From Lachnospiraceae bacterium (lineage in GTDB: Bacteria > Bacillota > Clostridia > Lachnospirales > Lachnospiraceae): 64,000 nt of DNA. Position numbers and translations under genes: made by a program. This document shows, one piece after another, positions 60,437 to 64,000 of the stretch (within the stretch, counting starts at the first letter, position 1; each line of letters starts with the position of its first letter). The notes beneath the pieces are model-generated. The model saw only the letters and a program-made list of their open reading frames with translations. It was not told the origin of the DNA and did not search any database. The DNA is taken from contig AP025576.1 in the NCBI GenBank assembly GCA_022845955.1, positions 6,944,001 through 7,008,000 on the forward strand, in the 5' to 3' direction.

Positions 60437-61327
60437 CTACTTCACAGGATATAATTTTACCCAATTATGCATATTATTGCTTTCTCCCGGATACCCAATC
60501 CATACTCCTTTATCTACCCCGGAATCCACTCGCATAAAATACTCTCCGTTATATAGAAATACCATTCCGACAGATATTTTTTCTGTAGTATGGACAGTTC
60601 CTCCTCCATCAGTTTCAATGATTTCTTCAAAATTATATATTTTTTCTCTCTTTCCATTTTGCTTGTCAGTCGGTATTTCCTGCATCAACCAAGCATTCTC
60701 TCCCTGCGTATTATTTAAGGATCCATTTGTTTGTGCATAAGCAAATTTACCATTTGATAATTTATAAATGTTATATTTATTTACCTGAACATTATCTTTT
60801 TCATCCTCTAAATTTACTTGATAGTAAAATTCAATACCATCTATTATGAAACTTCCATCATTAATCATATTCGAAGGGACTTCCGGAGCAACAGAAGACG
60901 TCATCTCTACTGTTTCCGTTGAAGATTCAGGCTTCTCTGTCTCATCCCCAGGCAGTTCAGACTCCACCTCCGAAATTTCCACAAGCTCACCGCCCACACC
61001 CTCATCAACTGCCGAAAGGGCACTATCCTTCCCATGCACACTACATTCCACCGTATTATCATCCGGCGCACGATACACCCCGCCCGAGGGACAACTGATA
61101 TCCGTATTTTCCGCCAGCACCTCAGCCATCGTCACTCCGGGAGCCAAAGCTCTGTCCGACTCCAAACGGGCCAGCAGGGCCTTCCTGTTAATATCGCAAT
61201 CTCTTTTTTTACCATTATCAATATACTTTCCCAACGAAGGGACCATAATTGCCGCCAGAATCCCCACCACCACCATGACGACAATGATTTCCACCAATGT
61301 GAACCCCTTTTTACCTATACTTCTCAT
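60437..61327 (-). CDS. Pilin-like protein with acidic linker and C-terminal binding-type domain
   Basis: 296 residues. Prepilin signal GKKG-FTLVEIIVVMVVVGILA, Glu at +5, then the pilin helix (PSLGKYIDNGKKRDCDINRK). A Cys pair (CPSGG...CSVHG, about 75-94) gives a GspH/PulG-like loop. Residues about 105-150 are a Glu/Ser/Thr-rich linker (SEVESELPGDETEKPESSTE). The C-terminal part ends YNGEYFMRVDSG...NWVKLYP, which recalls CBM5/12-type carbohydrate-binding modules. It is the first gene of the operon, 46 bases before the giant gene. The binding module is a weak reading. Confidence 0.8.
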   Translation of the reverse strand: MRSIGKKGFTLVEIIVVMVVVGILAAIMVPSLGKYIDNGKKRDCDINRKALLARLESDRALAPGVTMAEVLAENTDISCPSGGVYRAPDDNTVECSVHGKDSALSAVDEGVGGELVEISEVESELPGDETEKPESSTETVEMTSSVAPEVPSNMINDGSFIIDGIEFYYQVNLEDEKDNVQVNKYNIYKLSNGKFAYAQTNGSLNNTQGENAWLMQEIPTDKQNGKREKIYNFEEIIETDGGGTVHTTEKISVGMVFLYNGEYFMRVDSGVDKGVWIGYPGESNNMHNWVKLYPVK

Positions 61328-61381
61328 AGAGTACCTCTTTTACATGCAAGGGCAGATCCGCCCTATTATTGAGATTATTCC

Positions 61382-61410
61382 ATCATACCATAACAAAAAT
61401 CGTTTCACAA
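61382..61410 (-). promoter_or_regulatory. Sigma-A promoter of the type IV pilus operon
   Basis: Minus-strand TTGTGA (61410-61405), a 17-bp spacer and TATGAT (61387-61382), about 55 bases before the first start. Confidence 0.7.
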
Positions 61411-61448
61411 GCAGGTTAACACCAGTGTCCTACCTCCCAATTTTCCTA

Positions 61449-61477
61449 TTGACTTCCCCCACTTTCTTTTATATGCT
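61449..61477 (+). promoter_or_regulatory. Sigma-A promoter of the sodium-dependent transporter
   Basis: TTGACT (61449-61454), a 17-bp spacer and TATGCT (61472-61477), divergent from the pilus operon promoter. Confidence 0.55.
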
Positions 61478-61514
61478 GATATCGTATATACTAAATTTGA
61501 GGGGGAACTTTATC

Positions 61515-62888
61515 ATGGAAAAAAGAGAGAAATTCTCATCCCGGCTGGGATTTATTCTGATTTCAGCCGGCTGTGCCGTAGGACTTGGCAATGTATGGCG
61601 TTTTCCTTATATTACCGGCAAATACGGCGGGGCAGCATTTGTCCTGATTTACCTGGTGTTTCTTGTTATACTCGGCCTTCCTATTATGGTAATGGAATTT
61701 TCCGTAGGCCGCAGCAGTCAGAAATCAGCGGCCAGAAGCTTTCACGCTCTGGAACCCGCCGGTACCAAATGGCATTTCCTATCCTATATCGCCATCGCCG
61801 GCAATTACCTGTTGATGATGTTTTATACCACTGTAGGGGGCTGGATGCTGTCCTATGTGGTTAAAATGGTAAAAGGCGAGTTTACCGGACTGACACCCGA
61901 TGAAGTGGGCGGTGTATTTAATAACATGCTTACCCAGCCGGGATCCATGACCTTCTGGATGATTTTCACCGTAATCATCAGTTTCCTGGTCTGCAGCCTC
62001 GGCCTTCAAAAGGGCGTGGAACGAATTACAAAATTCATGATGGCATCCCTGTTCGTCATTCTGATCATCCTTTGCATCCGGAGCGTAACCCTGCCCGGAG
62101 CGGCGGACGGAGCCGCTTTTTATCTGATTCCCGACTTCACCAAAATAAAGGAATACGGATGGTTTGATGTCATATTCGCCGCCATGGGACAGGCTTTCTT
62201 TACCCTGAGCTTAGGAATCGGGGCCATGGCTATCTTCGGCAGCTATATCACGAAGGATCATACGCTTACGGGTGAATCCATACGGATTTGTGTTTTAGAT
62301 ACCCTGGTGGCCCTGCTTGCCGGTTTAATTATTTTCCCGGCCTGTTTTGCCTTCCAGGTGAATCCCGGAGAGGGCCCGGGGCTTGTGTTTGTCACTCTGC
62401 CCAATATCTTTAACCAGATGGCCGGAGGCAGGATTTTCGGAACCCTGTTCTTTGTATTTATGAGCTTTGCCGCTTTATCCACAATCATAGCGGTATTTGA
62501 AAATATCATCAGCTTTTCCATCGACTTGTTCAGCTGGAAAAGAGGGAAAGCCGTTGCGGTAAACCTGGTGCTGATTATTGTTCTTTCCCTGCCCTGTGTA
62601 TTCGGATTCAATATCTGGAGCGCAATCGCTCCTTTGGGTGCCGGTTCCACCATCCAGGATTTGGAGGACTTCATTGTTTCCAATAACCTGCTTCCGTTGG
62701 GAAGCCTTGGATATCTGCTGTTTTGTACCAGCCGTTATGGCTGGGGCTGGAAAAGCTTCATCGCGGAAGCGGATGCCGGCCGGGGTGTCAAATTCCCCAA
62801 ATGGTCCCGCATATATGTAAGCTTTATTCTGCCTGCAATTGTATTATTTATATTTATCATGGGATATATCCAGAAATTTGTAAAATAA
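61515..62888 (+). CDS. Sodium-dependent neurotransmitter:sodium symporter-family transporter
   Basis: The start ATG at 61515 (MEKREKFSSRLGFILISAGC) follows GAGGGGG, giving 457 residues; the frame is open further upstream but has no start site there. The NSS core motif AVGLGNVWRFPYITGKYGG, which holds the sodium and substrate sites, is at residues 21-40. About 11 membrane helices follow (for example LIYLVFLVILGLPIMVMEF, FFTLSLGIGAMAIFGSYI). Bacterial members import amino acids, mostly branched-chain or tryptophan-like. It has its own promoter and terminator. Confidence 0.93.
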   Translation: MEKREKFSSRLGFILISAGCAVGLGNVWRFPYITGKYGGAAFVLIYLVFLVILGLPIMVMEFSVGRSSQKSAARSFHALEPAGTKWHFLSYIAIAGNYLLMMFYTTVGGWMLSYVVKMVKGEFTGLTPDEVGGVFNNMLTQPGSMTFWMIFTVIISFLVCSLGLQKGVERITKFMMASLFVILIILCIRSVTLPGAADGAAFYLIPDFTKIKEYGWFDVIFAAMGQAFFTLSLGIGAMAIFGSYITKDHTLTGESIRICVLDTLVALLAGLIIFPACFAFQVNPGEGPGLVFVTLPNIFNQMAGGRIFGTLFFVFMSFAALSTIIAVFENIISFSIDLFSWKRGKAVAVNLVLIIVLSLPCVFGFNIWSAIAPLGAGSTIQDLEDFIVSNNLLPLGSLGYLLFCTSRYGWGWKSFIAEADAGRGVKFPKWSRIYVSFILPAIVLFIFIMGYIQKFVK

Positions 62889-62902
62889 GGCATAAAAAAA
62901 TC

Positions 62903-62932
62903 GGCATGTCCTACCGGGACATGCCTTTTTAT
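62903..62932 (+). terminator. Rho-independent terminator after the transporter
   Basis: GGCATGTC (62903-62910) pairs with GACATGCC (62918-62925), followed by TTTTTATT. It is 14 bases past the stop. Confidence 0.85.
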
Positions 62933-62999
62933 TACATATTATTCTATACCATCCTCTCAGTGTCCCCGGCGCAAAGCCCGTACCGGCATCGGAAAAGCT

Positions 63000-63533
63000 T
63001 TATCCTCCAAACATCCCCGCCAACAGCACACTTGCCGCAACCCCCACCGCGGTTGCCGTCAGAGCACCGGCTAATGTATACCGGGTCTTAGTCACCTTCG
63101 CTGCCATAAAGTAAACACTCATGGTATAAAAACAGGTTTCCGTACAACTCATTAAAATAGATGTCATCATCCCGATATAGGAATCCGTCCCATAATTTTT
63201 AAAAATATCAAGCACCAGACCCGTAGCCGCAGAGGAAGAGAAAAGCTTAATAAAAATAAGAGGCACAATAGGCGCCGGAAGCCCGGCCGGTTCCGTTATC
63301 TTTCCAATTACCCCGCCAAAAAACTCAAGGAATCCGGATGCACGCAATATCCCTACCGCCATCATCAGACCAATCAGAGTGGGCATAATCTTGATAACGG
63401 TATGAAAACCATCTTCCGCCCCTTTGATAAAATCCTCATAAACATTGGTATGATGAATCACTCCATAAGCCACGATATAAAATATCAGGGCAGGAATTAT
63501 GATATTGGATAAGTTCGCCAGCGCATTCATCAT
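63000..63533 (-). CDS. spmB: Spore maturation protein B
   Basis: 177 residues with four to five membrane helices and the nucleoside-recognition (Gate) domain that defines SpmA/SpmB: IPALIFYIVAYGVI, DGFHTVIKIMPTLIGLMMAVGILRASG and LIFIKLFSSSAATGLVLDIF. In Bacillus, SpmA and SpmB are needed for proper dehydration of the spore core. The gene marks a spore former. Unlike the usual overlapping spmA-spmB pair, the two are separated here by 276 bases and a terminator. Confidence 0.93.
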   Translation of the reverse strand: MMNALANLSNIIIPALIFYIVAYGVIHHTNVYEDFIKGAEDGFHTVIKIMPTLIGLMMAVGILRASGFLEFFGGVIGKITEPAGLPAPIVPLIFIKLFSSSAATGLVLDIFKNYGTDSYIGMMTSILMSCTETCFYTMSVYFMAAKVTKTRYTLAGALTATAVGVAASVLLAGMFGG

Positions 63534-63587
63534 AAGAAAGGATACCTCGGCAGTATTTTCTAAACAATATATGCGCTGCCGCCCGGT

Positions 63588-63755
63588 CTAAGAACCAAAG
63601 TACTGTAAAACGGCTTTTTTCTTCTTCCTGTCATCGGCTTCGTCAAGCGGATCCACCAGTTCCCCCATCCACTTCCGGGCTCTCCTGGACCTGCAAGTAA
63701 TATCTTGTATAGCCTTCTCTAATTCAATCTTCTTCTCCTGTTTCTCAACACATTG
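63588..63755 (-). pseudogene. Unidentified coding remnant between spmA and spmB
   Basis: A 55-codon open stretch, bounded upstream by TAG at 63758-63756, reads CVEKQEKKIELEKAIQD, then RSRRARKWMGELVDPLDEAD and RKKKKAVLQYFGS, ending TAG at 63590-63588. No ATG, GTG or TTG start with a ribosome site is in frame. The amino acid pattern (charged, helical, sensible codon use) looks like the tail of a real protein, perhaps a mobile-element protein. I do not recognise it. Confidence 0.35.
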
Positions 63756-63793
63756 CTATCTTAAAAACGGTGCTGTTACTATCCTTTCAATCG

Positions 63794-63824
63794 ACAAAAG
63801 CGGAAGGCCTTACGACCTCCGCTT
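63794..63824 (-). terminator. Terminator overlapping the end of spmA
   Basis: Minus-strand AAGCGGAGG pairs with CCTTCCGCTT, followed by TTGTC. The spmA stop codon lies inside the loop region. Confidence 0.6.
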
Positions 63825-64000
63825 CGCATCCATGATTTTACAAATTACCACCGCCACCAACGTGGACGACAGTGTGGCAATAATGCCCGGTACAATCACG
63901 GCAGTGGGATTGACACTGCCGTACTGGCTTCGGTATGCAATAATGGATACCGGTATTAACTGCAAAGAAGAAATATTTAGAATCAAAAACGTACACATCT
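63810..64000 (-). CDS. spmA: Spore maturation protein A (partial, N-terminus outside window)
   Basis: Only the C-terminal 63 codons are inside the window; the frame is open to the right edge and full-length SpmA is about 190-200 residues. The visible part (MCTFLILNISSLQLIPVSII, NPTAVIVPGIIATLSSTLVA, VICKIMDAKRRS) matches the end of SpmA, including the NTSxLxLIP-like block. It precedes spmB on the same strand. Confidence 0.85.
   Translation of the reverse strand, partial: MCTFLILNISSLQLIPVSIIAYRSQYGSVNPTAVIVPGIIATLSSTLVAVVICKIMDAKRRS

Noticed and set aside
60846..61514. N-terminal extension of the sodium-dependent transporter to 680 residues
   Set aside because: The extra part is antisense to the first pilin gene and its promoter. 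ATG 61515 has GAGGGGG upstream and begins at the family's usual N-terminus.

Overview
The window looks like a chromosomal segment of a spore-forming, Gram-positive gut anaerobe of the Lachnospiraceae type (Clostridia). The evidence is gene content: a shared MsmX/UgpC sugar-import ATPase next to a CdaR-type regulator, a methionyl-tRNA synthetase behind a T-box leader, a transketolase split into two genes, a D-lactate dehydrogenase, a clostridial thiolase, spore maturation genes spmA/spmB, and strong AGGAGG ribosome sites. GC content is moderate and I see no rRNA, tRNA, CRISPR array or phage block. The species cannot be named from the sequence.

Layout. 1-4.3 kb: cut-off regulator, ugpC, a decayed GGDEF remnant, yesL (DUF624) and D-lactate dehydrogenase. 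4.3-11 kb: small exported protein, lipase-like hydrolase, metG with its T-box, a DUF2804 protein and an MFS transporter. 11.2-14.4 kb (+): thiolase, then an ABC exporter behind a leader containing a 13-codon ORF. 14.4-24.6 kb (-): a tandem-receiver protein, then a pentose block (araR, araA, araB, araD, two transketolase subunits, rpe, a 2-hydroxyacid dehydrogenase). 24.9-35 kb: a DUF885 protein, then a mannoside-type operon (binding protein, two permeases, GH2 enzyme, ROK kinase) with a divergent ROK regulator. 35-39.9 kb: MarR regulator, an FtsX-type exporter, and a membrane-anchored Mrr-like nuclease-fold protein. 40.3-61.3 kb (-): a complete type IV pilus locus. 61.5-64 kb: a sodium-dependent transporter, spmB and the end of spmA.

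The type IV pilus locus holds PilT, PilB, a PilO-like protein, a PilM-PilN fusion, PilC, the prepilin peptidase, two major-type pilins, several minor pilins, and a giant 3105-residue protein. The giant begins with a prepilin cleavage/methylation signal and then carries roughly a thousand residues of GLUG-like repeats, a discoidin-like stretch, Fn3-like strands and a Ser/Thr/Glu tail. By layout it is a candidate pilus-borne or pilus-tip adhesin. It is the most remarkable gene here.

The second striking feature is a set of long fold-back elements in intergenic DNA. Two copies (23176-23429 and 39953-40206) are both 254 bp long. Their 118-bp cores align without gaps in opposite orientation, and their roughly 68-bp arms differ between copies but are matched within each copy. 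One copy is flanked by a 9-bp direct repeat, which suggests transposition. A third half-copy (4316-4372), an unrelated fold-back with an 11-bp direct repeat beside the metG promoter (8408-8645), and two further structured repeats (19077-19234 and 47313-47440) complete the set.

How it fits together: UgpC probably powers the mannoside importer, which has no ATPase of its own. The ara genes, epimerase and transketolase feed pentoses into the pentose phosphate pathway. The pilus genes form one or two transcription units, with strong promoter matches before the first minor pilin and before the major pilins.
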